The position numbers were made by a program, and so were the translations under genes. A stretch of 64,000 bases of DNA from Bradyrhizobium murdochi. Its GTDB lineage: Bacteria > Pseudomonadota > Alphaproteobacteria > Rhizobiales > Xanthobacteraceae. The DNA is taken from positions 186,001 through 250,000 of the forward strand of contig NZ_AXAU01000001.1 of the NCBI RefSeq assembly GCF_000472965.1. Direction: 5' to 3'. Within the stretch, counting starts at the first letter, position 1. Each line of letters begins with the position of its first letter. The notes beneath the pieces were generated by a model. That model had not been told where the DNA came from. It saw only the letters and a program-made list of their open reading frames with translations, and ran no database searches. Below, one piece after another: positions 27,098-35,654 of the stretch.

Positions 27098-27189
27098 GCG
27101 GAGCCGGAGGGATTCGAACCCTCGATAGGGCTTTACAACCCTATAACGGTTTAGCAAACCGCCGCCTTCAGCCACTCGGCCACAGCTCC
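27096..27189 (-). tRNA. tRNA-Ser (anticodon GCT)
   Basis: Read on the minus strand, the 94-nt sequence starts GGAGCTG, whose acceptor pairs with CGGCTCC before a discriminator G and an encoded CCA (27096-27098). The anticodon stem GCGGT/ACCGT encloses TTGCTAA, giving anticodon GCT (codons AGC and AGT). A long variable arm (TATAGGG...CCCTA) confirms the class II serine type, and the T arm shows GGTTCGAATC. All stems pair. Confidence 0.95.
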
Positions 27190-27976
27190 ATGAGGGCGGA
27201 TATGCCCGACGCGAGGGCGAGCCGCAAGCGGCAGATTCAGGTTACGCCGGGGCTATTTAAAGGCGCTGCCGTTTCGCGTGCATTCCCACGACGGTCCGCA
27301 TCCCACGGCGCGCGTTTAGGGCGCATCTTCCGGGCTTTGTGGTCTTGAGGTCGCATATGGCCGGTATATGGCCGGCACCGACCGGCTGGAATGCACCTCT
27401 GTCGGCGGTGAGGCGCCCGCTTCAGCGTTCGTAATTGGTGCGAATTGACCCGCCTTGCGGTTCCCCGGCAGCCTCCGACGTCCGATGGGCTGCAACCGTT
27501 GTCTTTATAATGTGCGTGATTCCGCGGTCGGGGATTCGGCGATCGCATCTCGATTCGACGCGAGAAAGAGGGCTCGTGACACGCGCAACCGCTTGCTGCG
27601 CTGCGCACGGCCCAATCGGGGTGTCAACTGAAGCTATTGAAAAATCTTCAATATAAACAATAGCTTGCAGAAAAACTTCGATCACAAATACGTGTTATTT
27701 GTGCAACACCCTTCGGAAAAGGGGCGAAGCCGGGCCGTTCGAAGCGGTTCCTTTATTGCGTGTGCAGAAGTCCTCGGTAATTGTGATCGGGCGACGGAGG
27801 GGGGCATCCCGAGGTCGTCCCGTTTTAGGTGGTTCGCTTAAGTCCCTCGCGTTCATGCGGGAGTGTCCGAAGGCGCGAAGCGACTAAGCGGGTTTCAGGG
27901 GACAAGGGAACCAACCTTAGGGTGTTTCACCCAGCGGATCCGGAACCTTCCCTACAGAGCAACTTGGAGGTTTAAT
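27190..27976. promoter_or_regulatory. porin upstream region with two dyads
   Basis: 787 bp between tRNA-Ser and the porin gene hold no gene I can support. An AT-rich core contains two adjacent inverted repeats: AAGCTATTG/CAATAGCTT (27631-27639 and 27658-27666) and CACAAATA/TATTTGTG with a 5-bp spacer (27683-27690 and 27696-27703). The second has the size of a dimeric regulator site. About 270 bp of probable untranslated leader lie between these and the porin start. The GGAGG at 27966-27970 is the ribosome-binding site. Confidence 0.5.
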
Positions 27977-29563
27977 ATGAAGATGGTTAAGAGCCTAATT
28001 CTCGGCTCAGCGGCGGGTCTGCTCGCCATGAGCGGGGCGCAGGCGGCCGATCTTCCCGTAAAGGCCAAAGCGGTCGAATACGTGAGGATCTGCTCCCTGT
28101 ATGGTGCTGGTTTCTGGTATATCCCGGGCACCGACACCTGCATGAAGATCGGTGGTTATCTGCGCATTGACACCACGTTCAACGGCGGCATCTATGGCGG
28201 CCCGGCGTGGAGCGGTGACATCGGTCAGGGCAACCGCTACGCCAATTACTTCGCGGCCCGTTCCCGTTTGGCGCTGACGGTTGATACCCGCACCGCCACT
28301 GAATACGGCGTTGTCCGCACCTTCGGTCAGGCCAACATCCAGTTCAGCACGCTCGGCAACACCACGTTCAATCCGAACTCGCTTGCGACCAACCTCGGCA
28401 ACAACACGAACTTGCTTGACGCCGCCGGCGCGGGCTATGTCGCGGTTGACCAGATCTTCCTGCAGTTCGCGGGCTTCACCTTCGGTAAGTCGGTTTCGGC
28501 CTTTGCGTCGCCCTGGAACGGCTATCCGGGCAACAACAACTCGTTCCTGATGGGCGGTCCGGACTACGTGACCGGCGTCAACAACATCCAGTACCAGGCT
28601 CAGTTCGGCAACGGCGTGTCGGCCACCATCGGTTTGGATGAACCGACCGTGTACAACCGCACCGTTGTCGGTAACATTTCGGTTGGCCTCCCGGCTACCG
28701 GAAGCGGCGTGCCGGCGCAAGCCTACGGCGGCGTGCGTTCTCCGGACATCGTCGGCAACATCCGCGTCGACCAGGCCTGGGGTCTGTTCCAGATCGGTGG
28801 TTTGGCGCACCTCGTGAACGCTTCCTACAACGTGCTGAACCCTGGGACCGCTACTCCGAACGCCTTGTCTGAGATCAGCGGTCACCCCGAAAGCAAGTGG
28901 GGCGGTGCGGTGATGGCCGCGTTGCAGATCAAGAATCTGCCGACCGGTGCTGGCGACGACTTCAAGATCGACGCCACTTTCGCCAAGGGTTCCACCAAGT
29001 CGGTGATCTCGACCTCCGGCGCTTCGCCGCAGTTTCTGATGTTCGGTGACACCGGTCTTGCGGGTGGCTATCAGAGCATCGGATTCGGTGCCGTAACTGA
29101 CGCCGTCTACTCGGGTGGCTTCGGTGGCGGTGCCACGCAGGGCCTGATCCTGACGAACGCTTGGGGTGTCCGTGGTGCCTTCAACCACAACTGGGATCCC
29201 TACTGGTCGACCAGCCTTTGGGGCAGCTACGCTCAGGTCCGGTATGACGGCGACGTTGGTGATCTGACCTCCGCCAAGGGGGCTCTGTGCTCCGCTTATG
29301 TCGCTGCAACGGGTGGCCTGGGTACCAAGACTGCGGACTTTAGCTGTAACCCGGACTTCAACGTCGCTCAGGTCGGCGTGACCACGCGCTGGACTCCCGT
29401 CAGGAACCTGACGTTCTCGGCTGAAGTCGGTGCATTCTTCCTCGACCAGAAGTTCACGGGTGGAAGCATTTTGGCACCTGCGGCTCCCAAGCCGGTCGCG
29501 CTCTACGAGTACAAGGACCAGAGCACTGTGTTCCTGAACGTTCGCGCTCAGCGTAACTTCTGA
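27977..29563 (+). CDS. outer-membrane porin (rhizobial Omp2b/RopA type)
   Basis: A 528-residue general porin of the alphaproteobacterial Porin_2 family. The N-terminus MKMVKSLILGSAAGLLAMSG is a signal peptide cleaved after AQA, giving ADLPVKAKAVEYVRICSLYG, a hallmark of this family, with the CSLYGAGFWYIPGTDTCMKI loop bearing a cysteine pair. Alternating aromatic-ended strands continue to a terminal RNF, the usual C-terminal phenylalanine of barrels. Codon use is strongly biased, as for a highly expressed gene. GGAGG precedes the ATG and a strong terminator follows. It forms a trimeric diffusion channel for small solutes. Confidence 0.95.
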   Translation: MKMVKSLILGSAAGLLAMSGAQAADLPVKAKAVEYVRICSLYGAGFWYIPGTDTCMKIGGYLRIDTTFNGGIYGGPAWSGDIGQGNRYANYFAARSRLALTVDTRTATEYGVVRTFGQANIQFSTLGNTTFNPNSLATNLGNNTNLLDAAGAGYVAVDQIFLQFAGFTFGKSVSAFASPWNGYPGNNNSFLMGGPDYVTGVNNIQYQAQFGNGVSATIGLDEPTVYNRTVVGNISVGLPATGSGVPAQAYGGVRSPDIVGNIRVDQAWGLFQIGGLAHLVNASYNVLNPGTATPNALSEISGHPESKWGGAVMAALQIKNLPTGAGDDFKIDATFAKGSTKSVISTSGASPQFLMFGDTGLAGGYQSIGFGAVTDAVYSGGFGGGATQGLILTNAWGVRGAFNHNWDPYWSTSLWGSYAQVRYDGDVGDLTSAKGALCSAYVAATGGLGTKTADFSCNPDFNVAQVGVTTRWTPVRNLTFSAEVGAFFLDQKFTGGSILAPAAPKPVALYEYKDQSTVFLNVRAQRNF

Positions 29564-29591
29564 TCCCGAAAGACTTGAAACACTAGGAGAA

Positions 29592-29623
29592 CCCCCGGCA
29601 GGCAACTGCCGGGGGTTTTCTTT
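29592..29623 (+). terminator. rho-independent terminator of the porin gene
   Basis: A perfect 10-bp GC-rich stem, CCCCCGGCAG/CTGCCGGGGG, with loop GCAA is followed by TTTTCTTT. It lies 28 bp after the porin stop. Confidence 0.95.
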
Positions 29624-29697
29624 GTACCGTGCGCCGGAAGCTTGCTTGTACGAATCTGCCTTCTACTTCACGGCACCACCGCAAGAAACACAAACAC

Positions 29698-29748
29698 ATG
29701 GTGATCGTTGTTCCGGCGGGGGTGAAGGTGCACCTGGCGCTCGGTCGC
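29698..29748 (+). mobile_element. 5' remnant of an IS66-type tnpB gene
   Basis: An ATG opens the frame MVIVVPAGVKVHLALG, which closely matches the conserved N-terminus of IS66-family TnpB accessory proteins as I know it (VPAGVKVHLALGxTDMRKG). After this point the resemblance stops and the frame enters the 3' end of the convergent cyclase gene. This suggests a deleted IS66 copy of which only about 17 codons remain. The match is short, so a chance resemblance cannot be excluded. Confidence 0.5.
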
Positions 29749-29774
29749 GCCGCACGCGGATTTCTCTCTACGGC

Positions 29775-32700
29775 TCATTTTGCCGGAGCCGCGATCGTCG
29801 TAGCCTCGGCCGGCGGAAGGCACGCGGCGAGCATTGATTTTGCAACACCATCGTCCGGAAAGGCTCTCAGAATGTCTTCGTAGCGGCGGGCGGCGTGATC
29901 CAATTCGCCGCGCTCGAAGTACAACGAGGCTTCCCGCGTCATATCGCACATTCTCGCTGCATCGTCCGATACCTTCAGCTCGGGATCATCGCTGGCTCTG
30001 ATGCCAAGAAGCTCGTAAATCATGAACTCGCGCTTGCGACCTTTGACCCGAACCTTCCTGATCGGCCTTGCTACGATGTTCGCCTTGACGGTTTCGACGA
30101 CGCTGTCACTGATGCAGATCGTGGTACCGAATGTCTTGTTGATCCCTTCCAGTCGCGCCGCGACGTTCACCCCGTCTCCCATCGCCGTATAGCTCAGCCG
30201 CTCGCTTGAGCCGACATTGCCGACCAGCACATCCGCGCAATGCAGGCCGATGCGAAGATGCAAGGACGGTCGCCCCTGCCTGCTCCAGTCCGCGTTAATC
30301 TGTTGCATCCGCCGCGTGGCCCGCATCGCGCCGCAGCAGGCACGCAGCGCGTGATCATCGCGATACGCGGGCGCGCCCCAGAACGCCATGATGCCGTCAC
30401 CAATGAACTTGTCGACAGTTCCGGACTCCTCCGCGATCGCCTGCGAGACGGCTTCGAAATGAACCGAGAGTTGCGCGAGCAGATCATTGGGCGCCATTTG
30501 CTCCGACAGGCTGGAAAAATCCTGCAGATCAGTGAAAAGCACTGTCAGGAAGCGCTGTTCGACGCCGAGCGTCAGCGGGGTTCCAGTCTTGATCAGCTTG
30601 CGGACCACATCCAGTGGCACGAACGAAGAGAACGAGCGCAGCGATGTCTCGAACAGCGAAACCGCGGTTTGCAGCTCCTTGATCTCCTTGATGTTGGATG
30701 ATGGCGGGGTCGCGTGCGAGAACGTGAGATCCTCGACCAAACGCAATTCCCGCGACACGCCTTCGATCGGGCGCGACAGTCGCCGCGAGAACACATAGAT
30801 CAGCAGCAGCTCGATGCCGGTCAGCGCCGTGATCAGAATGATCATCTGCTGATTCGTTCGTTTGAGGGTTCCGACAAAGTCGTCGGTCGGCGTCAGGGTG
30901 ATGACTTCCCACGGCTTGCCGAAACTGCCGGGAAACGGCGCAAACGACGCGCTGATTTCTTCGCCGCTCTGCAGCGAGCGGAACAGGAAGTCGTCGCGGT
31001 TTGTCTCACTGTGCAGCCGATAGGCTTCGCGCACGTTCTCGTCGGCAATGGTGTCCAGTTTAGCAATTTCCACTCTGTTGTCCTGCTTTCGGACGATCTT
31101 GTGCAGGTCTGGCGCCGCGATGATCGTCCGGTTGGCCGGATTGGCTATCAGCGTCGTGCTACGGGCACTGGCGCGGTGACTGGTGAGAAACCGCGACAGC
31201 ACATTGAGCGTGATATTCGCCGAGGCACAGCCGATGAACGCGCCGTCTTTGACGATCGGAAATCTGACGGAGATGATGGGATAGCCGGTGTCCGGATTGA
31301 TCGAGGGCTCCTCGACGATCAGCGCCCGGACTTCCTTCGCGGCTTGGTACCCGGGCAACGTCCTGATGTCGAGTATGGTATCGACGTCGTAGTTGCCCAC
31401 GATGTGAGGCCAGGCGTCGAAGAAGGTGCGGTGCCGCACGCGCCGCGGAGATCCGGAAAAGCTGTCGATATAGCTGGAATGCCAGTTCGCCGACGCTGGA
31501 ATCTTGGGGTCGGCGCGCCTGCGATCGTCATCGATCCGGGTCACGACCCGATGATAGCCGTCCTCCAAGCTGACATAAACTGCATCGATCTGCGGTGCCG
31601 ACGTGAGCGCCCGATAGAGTAGCTCACGGCTTTCTTCCTGCTTAAAAGTCGTGGGATCCTCCGCGGCGACCGTCGCGAGCAACTCGAGCGTCGCCGCAAC
31701 CGGATTGATGAGGTTTGCTGCGTCCTCGATGCTGGCCTGCTTGGTTTTGGTCACGACATCGTTCAGCGTCGCATTGATCGCTGCGGAGTTCTGCTGGTAG
31801 TTGTAGACCAGGATGAAGATCAGCACGGGAATGCTGAGAAGGACGAACAATCCCGACATCACCCCGCTAAGCCGCAGTTCGCCGAACACGCGAGCATTCC
31901 GACGACAAACGATCAAACCCAGCACGGAGACAATTGCTAGCGCGAGCAGACCCCAGAGCTTCGGCTCATCTAGCCGTGCTCGCCACCCTCCATCGTCGGA
32001 CATATAGATCAGCCCGTCCGGAAGCTTCGCCTCGCTCAACATTCCAATGTCGACATAGGCCTGGGCGATGGCTTTCCACCGCTCGCTGCTCTGATGACCA
32101 ATCGGCGTGAGATGCGGCCGAATCAGCAGTTCCGTCCGCGCTGCTTCGAACAGCAGCGCCTTCCGATCTTTTTGTGTGGAGTATTTGCGTCGTATCAGAT
32201 CGACAATCTCCTCCTTGTGGGCGAGCGCGTAGGCCCAGCCCTTCAGGCTTGCAGCGCGAAACGCCCGTGCCCGCTCGGGATGCTCCGCTACCTGCTGCTT
32301 CGAGGTGCAGAGGTTGTCGCCGTAAAAGTCGAAGCCATAGGCGCGCGGCGAGAAGAACAGATACGGCGTGCCATACTCCTCGAACAGGTAAGGCTCGTTG
32401 GTGCTGTATGCGACCATGGCGTCCGCTTTGCCGCTGAGCAGATCACGCGGGTCGCCGGCATGGGTCACGCGGGGCAGGTCCGCGTAATCGACCCCCTCGC
32501 GCTTCAGCATCGCCGCAATATCGTCGCTACCGGGGGCATCCATCAGGCGGTGCCCCTTCAACTCAGAGATCACATGGATGCCGGCGCGGTGCGGCACCAG
32601 GATGATCGCCGCAGAGTGCTGAAAGATCACGCCGAGGACGACGTTGTTCGCACGCATGGCGCTATTGACGAGTACGCTGGTCGTACACACGCCGAAGTCG

Positions 32701-32981
32701 GCAGCCCCTTTGGCCACCTCGGCGCCCGCGTCGACGCCGGGGCCGCCCTCGCGAATGTCGACCTCCAAGCCGCTATCGCGATAGAATCCCTTCTCGACCG
32801 CGGCGTAATAGCCCGCGAACTGAAACTGATGTTTCCACTTGAGTTGCAGCGAGACATGATCGAGTGCGAAAGCCGGCGCAAGCGAAAAAAGGACAAGCCC
32901 TGCTATCAGGCAAAACGCGAACACAACGCCGCGCCCCTGACACAGTCTTCGCGCTGCGGACAAGTCGAGCTCTATGCTCAT
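29775..32981 (-). CDS. THI5/NMT1 binding domain - Cache sensor - class IIIb adenylate cyclase fusion
   Basis: A 1068-residue membrane receptor. After a signal anchor (about 18-40), a periplasmic THI5/NMT1-type solute-binding domain follows (about 42-320; LQLKWKHQFQFAGYYAAVEK). Two hydrophobic segments (about 345-398) flank a short loop; a dCache-like extracellular region (about 400-705) and another membrane helix (about 710-731, ending FSRRLSRPIEGV, HAMP-like) come next. The cytosolic class III cyclase has metal aspartates 818 (FTDLQDF) and 862 (KFIGDGIMAFWGAP), Lys858, Thr932 (SYTAMGDGVNVAARLE), Asn939 and Arg943. Lys/Thr is the signature of class IIIb, the bicarbonate-responsive group. A short TPR-like tail ends the protein. 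It should make cAMP in response to a periplasmic ligand. Confidence 0.88.
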   Translation of the reverse strand: MSIELDLSAARRLCQGRGVVFAFCLIAGLVLFSLAPAFALDHVSLQLKWKHQFQFAGYYAAVEKGFYRDSGLEVDIREGGPGVDAGAEVAKGAADFGVCTTSVLVNSAMRANNVVLGVIFQHSAAIILVPHRAGIHVISELKGHRLMDAPGSDDIAAMLKREGVDYADLPRVTHAGDPRDLLSGKADAMVAYSTNEPYLFEEYGTPYLFFSPRAYGFDFYGDNLCTSKQQVAEHPERARAFRAASLKGWAYALAHKEEIVDLIRRKYSTQKDRKALLFEAARTELLIRPHLTPIGHQSSERWKAIAQAYVDIGMLSEAKLPDGLIYMSDDGGWRARLDEPKLWGLLALAIVSVLGLIVCRRNARVFGELRLSGVMSGLFVLLSIPVLIFILVYNYQQNSAAINATLNDVVTKTKQASIEDAANLINPVAATLELLATVAAEDPTTFKQEESRELLYRALTSAPQIDAVYVSLEDGYHRVVTRIDDDRRRADPKIPASANWHSSYIDSFSGSPRRVRHRTFFDAWPHIVGNYDVDTILDIRTLPGYQAAKEVRALIVEEPSINPDTGYPIISVRFPIVKDGAFIGCASANITLNVLSRFLTSHRASARSTTLIANPANRTIIAAPDLHKIVRKQDNRVEIAKLDTIADENVREAYRLHSETNRDDFLFRSLQSGEEISASFAPFPGSFGKPWEVITLTPTDDFVGTLKRTNQQMIILITALTGIELLLIYVFSRRLSRPIEGVSRELRLVEDLTFSHATPPSSNIKEIKELQTAVSLFETSLRSFSSFVPLDVVRKLIKTGTPLTLGVEQRFLTVLFTDLQDFSSLSEQMAPNDLLAQLSVHFEAVSQAIAEESGTVDKFIGDGIMAFWGAPAYRDDHALRACCGAMRATRRMQQINADWSRQGRPSLHLRIGLHCADVLVGNVGSSERLSYTAMGDGVNVAARLEGINKTFGTTICISDSVVETVKANIVARPIRKVRVKGRKREFMIYELLGIRASDDPELKVSDDAARMCDMTREASLYFERGELDHAARRYEDILRAFPDDGVAKSMLAACLPPAEATTIAAPAK

Positions 32982-33343
32982 AAGTCAGCCGTTCGCAGGC
33001 AAGGCCTGTCGATTCAGTCGCGAATTTGAAGCAATTCAAGATAGTGACTGCAGTTGGTAGCCTATATCAAGCTTCGGTTGTCCTTCAAGTCATCCTTGGC
33101 TTTTCAATTGGGCATTAGTCCTTACCAAGCCGGGCTCGCGCGGAACGTAGCCCTGCAGCAAAAGGGTAACTCTGAGTGCTTAGTACCCAAGTCAGTGTTT
33201 CCGGCCCCAAACCTTCTGATCGAGTGCAGTCACTTGGCGGACTATCGTGAGGCGCAGTGATGAGAGTGCCAGCCATTCCGGTCGCGACAGCCGACACAAG
33301 CCAAATCTTCTCGAGGCGGCCCCGCTCCACCGCTTCACGAGCT
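32982..33343. other. intergenic region between cyclase fusion and carbonic anhydrase
   Basis: 362 bp with no gene, hairpin terminator or clear operator that I can support. It separates two genes on the same (minus) strand, so it probably contains the promoter of the cyclase fusion gene. The sequence is less GC-rich near the cyclase start. Confidence 0.4.
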
Positions 33344-34093
33344 TCAGTCGAAGAACTCCACTGCGCCCGTCTCGAGATTGTACATGGCGCCGGTGATCTT
33401 GATCGTACCCTTGGCCTCCAGTTCAGCCAGAACGGGGCTGTCCTTCCGGACATTGGCCACAGTCATCTCAACGTTCTTGCGCGCAACGGCATCCACAAAG
33501 GCATAGTTCTTCGCCGACCGCTCGCCCGTGTAGGCTGTCGCCTGAACTGCGGGTTTGATCTTGGCCAGCAATCCTGTGAGATTGCCCAACTCGGCGTTAT
33601 CGATGGCGCCTTTGATTGCACCACAGGCGGTGTGCCCCATGACAAGCACGACTTTGGCACCCGCCAGTTTGCAGGCGAACTCCAGACTGCCAAGAATATC
33701 CGGGTTTTCAACGTTGCCCGCGACCCGACAGTTGAAAATATCCCCGATGCCGAGGTCCATGATGACTTCAGCCGGAGCTCGCGAGTCGATGCAACTGAGC
33801 AGGGCCGCCGCAGGGTATTGCCCCGAGGCGCTTGCCTTCTGCTCACGAAGATAGTTGCGCTCCTTCCTTTCGCCCTTCCGAAACCGCGCATTGCCATTTT
33901 TCATAGCCTGAATGATTTGATCGGGTGCCAACTTGTCGCGCAGCTCCTTCGTAAGAGCGTCCGCGCGTGCGTCATGCGCGAAAAGCAGGCTCCCACCACC
34001 GAGTCCGGCTGCGGTCGCTCCGCTCGCTACTTTGAGAAAATTGCGGCGGTTGAAACAATTGCAGTCCTGAGGATGTCCTGAGTTCTGATGCAC
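33344..34093 (-). CDS. Tat-exported beta-carbonic anhydrase
   Basis: A 249-residue beta-class carbonic anhydrase, which interconverts CO2 and bicarbonate. The zinc site is complete: Cys101, Asp103 and Arg105 in LLSCIDSRAPAE, and His154 and Cys157 in MGHTACGAIKGAI. The N-terminus carries a twin-arginine signal, NRRNFLKVASG, followed by a hydrophobic stretch and a cleavage-like site near ARA, so it should be folded before export to the periplasm. The GTG at 34093 is preferred over upstream codons because GGAGGGG lies just before it. It sits upstream of the cyclase fusion on the same strand and divergent from an outer-membrane barrel gene. Confidence 0.9.
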   Translation of the reverse strand: MHQNSGHPQDCNCFNRRNFLKVASGATAAGLGGGSLLFAHDARADALTKELRDKLAPDQIIQAMKNGNARFRKGERKERNYLREQKASASGQYPAAALLSCIDSRAPAEVIMDLGIGDIFNCRVAGNVENPDILGSLEFACKLAGAKVVLVMGHTACGAIKGAIDNAELGNLTGLLAKIKPAVQATAYTGERSAKNYAFVDAVARKNVEMTVANVRKDSPVLAELEAKGTIKITGAMYNLETGAVEFFD

Positions 34094-34333
34094 GGTGCCC
34101 CTCCATAGTTGCAGTCCCGCCAGCGCGGCGGCGCGAAACACTAACCTAGGCCCGTGCCACAATCAAAGCTCCGTATACGGCAGCGAGACAGGCCGCGGAC
34201 TGCAAGACCGAGGCGCATGCGTGTGGCCCAAATCCCACAATCAGAAGTTTTGTCGTAATCTCGTCACTTGTCCCGCGCCACAAAAGGTTGCATGATGATT
34301 GGTGGTTGATCGGTCTCCTTGGGGAGATAACCG

Positions 34334-35422
34334 ATGAAAAGTGTTCAGCAATCTTTTTTCTACCCGGCGTTTTTCCGTCCTCGAGCATTTTCGCCGCGAG
34401 CCGCGGCCATGATCGTCGTCATGGCCGTTCTGGGGACGATCGATCCTGCGAGCGCGGACGAGGACGGGATCAGCTTCTGGCTTCCAGGAACGTTTGGAAG
34501 CCTGGCCGCGGTGCCGACGGCACCCGGTGTCTCCTTCGTGTCTTCCTACTACCACACGTCCGTGACTGCCGGCGCCAACGTCGCGGCCGCGCGTGAGATC
34601 ACGATTGGCCGGTTCACTCCGACCGTCACGGCGAACCTCGCAGCAAACCTCAGGGCGACGGGAGATCTGGTTTTCCTTACACCAACCTACACATTTGCGA
34701 CACCTGTTCTGGGAGGTCAGGCGGCCGTGAGCATGACCGGCGTTTTCGGGCGCACAAGCACCGCAATTGACGGGACGCTGACGACGATGGTCGGCCCCTT
34801 CACCTTCGTGCGATCCGCTAGCGTTAGCGACGCGCTGACGAGCGTTGGCGATCTTTACCCGATGGCGACGCTGAAATGGAATCAGGGCGTCAACAATTTC
34901 ATGGTCTATACGAGAGGAGACATTCCGGTCGGTGCCTACGATGCGAAACGCCTGTCCAATATCGGCATCGGCCATGGCGCCATCGACGCCGGCGCGGGCT
35001 ATACATACTTCGACCCGACGAAGGGCCATGAGCTCTCGGCGGTCGCGGGGTTCACCTACAACTTCAAAAATCCGACCACCGACTACCAGAGCGGCGTCGA
35101 CTTTCATCTCGACTGGGGCGCGTCTCAGTTCCTGTCCAAACAGGTTCACGTCGGGCTCGTCGGATATCTGTACAACCAGATCGGATGCGACAGCGGTCGA
35201 GGCGACAGGCTCGGCTGCTTCCGATCGCGCGTAGCCGCCGCGGGGCCTCAGATTGGATACATCTTTCCGGTTGGCGAGATGCAGGGATATCTCAACCTGA
35301 AGGGATATTACGAATTCGCCGCCGACAACCGGCCGCAAGGCTGGAACGTGTGGCTCTCCTTCGTGATCTCGCCGCCGACACCCGGTGCACCGCCGTCGCG
35401 ATCCCCGCTGGTGTACAAGTAG
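34334..35422 (+). CDS. outer-membrane barrel protein, MetA/SphA-like
   Basis: A 362-residue protein of the MetA-pathway-of-phenol-degradation/SphA-like outer-membrane family. An N-terminal signal peptide ends near ASAD, and WLPGTFGSLAAVPTAPG is the typical start of the mature part. Alternating beta strands follow (ATLKWNQGVNNFMVYTRGDI, GIGHGAIDAGAGYTYFDP) up to NVWLSFVISPP. GGGGAGA precedes the ATG. Family members are thought to move hydrophobic compounds across the outer membrane. Divergent from the carbonic anhydrase and upstream of the alkyl sulfatase; a role in uptake of sulfated or hydrophobic substrates is a guess from context. Confidence 0.82.
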   Translation: MKSVQQSFFYPAFFRPRAFSPRAAAMIVVMAVLGTIDPASADEDGISFWLPGTFGSLAAVPTAPGVSFVSSYYHTSVTAGANVAAAREITIGRFTPTVTANLAANLRATGDLVFLTPTYTFATPVLGGQAAVSMTGVFGRTSTAIDGTLTTMVGPFTFVRSASVSDALTSVGDLYPMATLKWNQGVNNFMVYTRGDIPVGAYDAKRLSNIGIGHGAIDAGAGYTYFDPTKGHELSAVAGFTYNFKNPTTDYQSGVDFHLDWGASQFLSKQVHVGLVGYLYNQIGCDSGRGDRLGCFRSRVAAAGPQIGYIFPVGEMQGYLNLKGYYEFAADNRPQGWNVWLSFVISPPTPGAPPSRSPLVYK

Positions 35423-35654
35423 CGTTCGTAGCTGGAGCGCATCAAGTGCGCATCGCCATTTTCGTCGATAGACCCTTTTCCGATTGCCGATTGGAGGCGA
35501 CCACTCATTGAAGGGCGCGGAGAGACCCGCGCCGATCGAGCCGTTGCGGAGGCTCTACTTTGATACTTTGATCACTGCGGTTCATCCTAACCCTGCGACG
35601 AGCGGCCAATCCGATTTGGGCGTCACAAACAATGGTGTGCGACAGGAGGACACT

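Noticed and set aside
28007..29605. Long open frame antisense to the porin gene
   Set aside because: It is an artefact of the porin's biased codon use; the porin has a signal peptide, a ribosome-binding site and a terminator, and the antisense frame has none of these.
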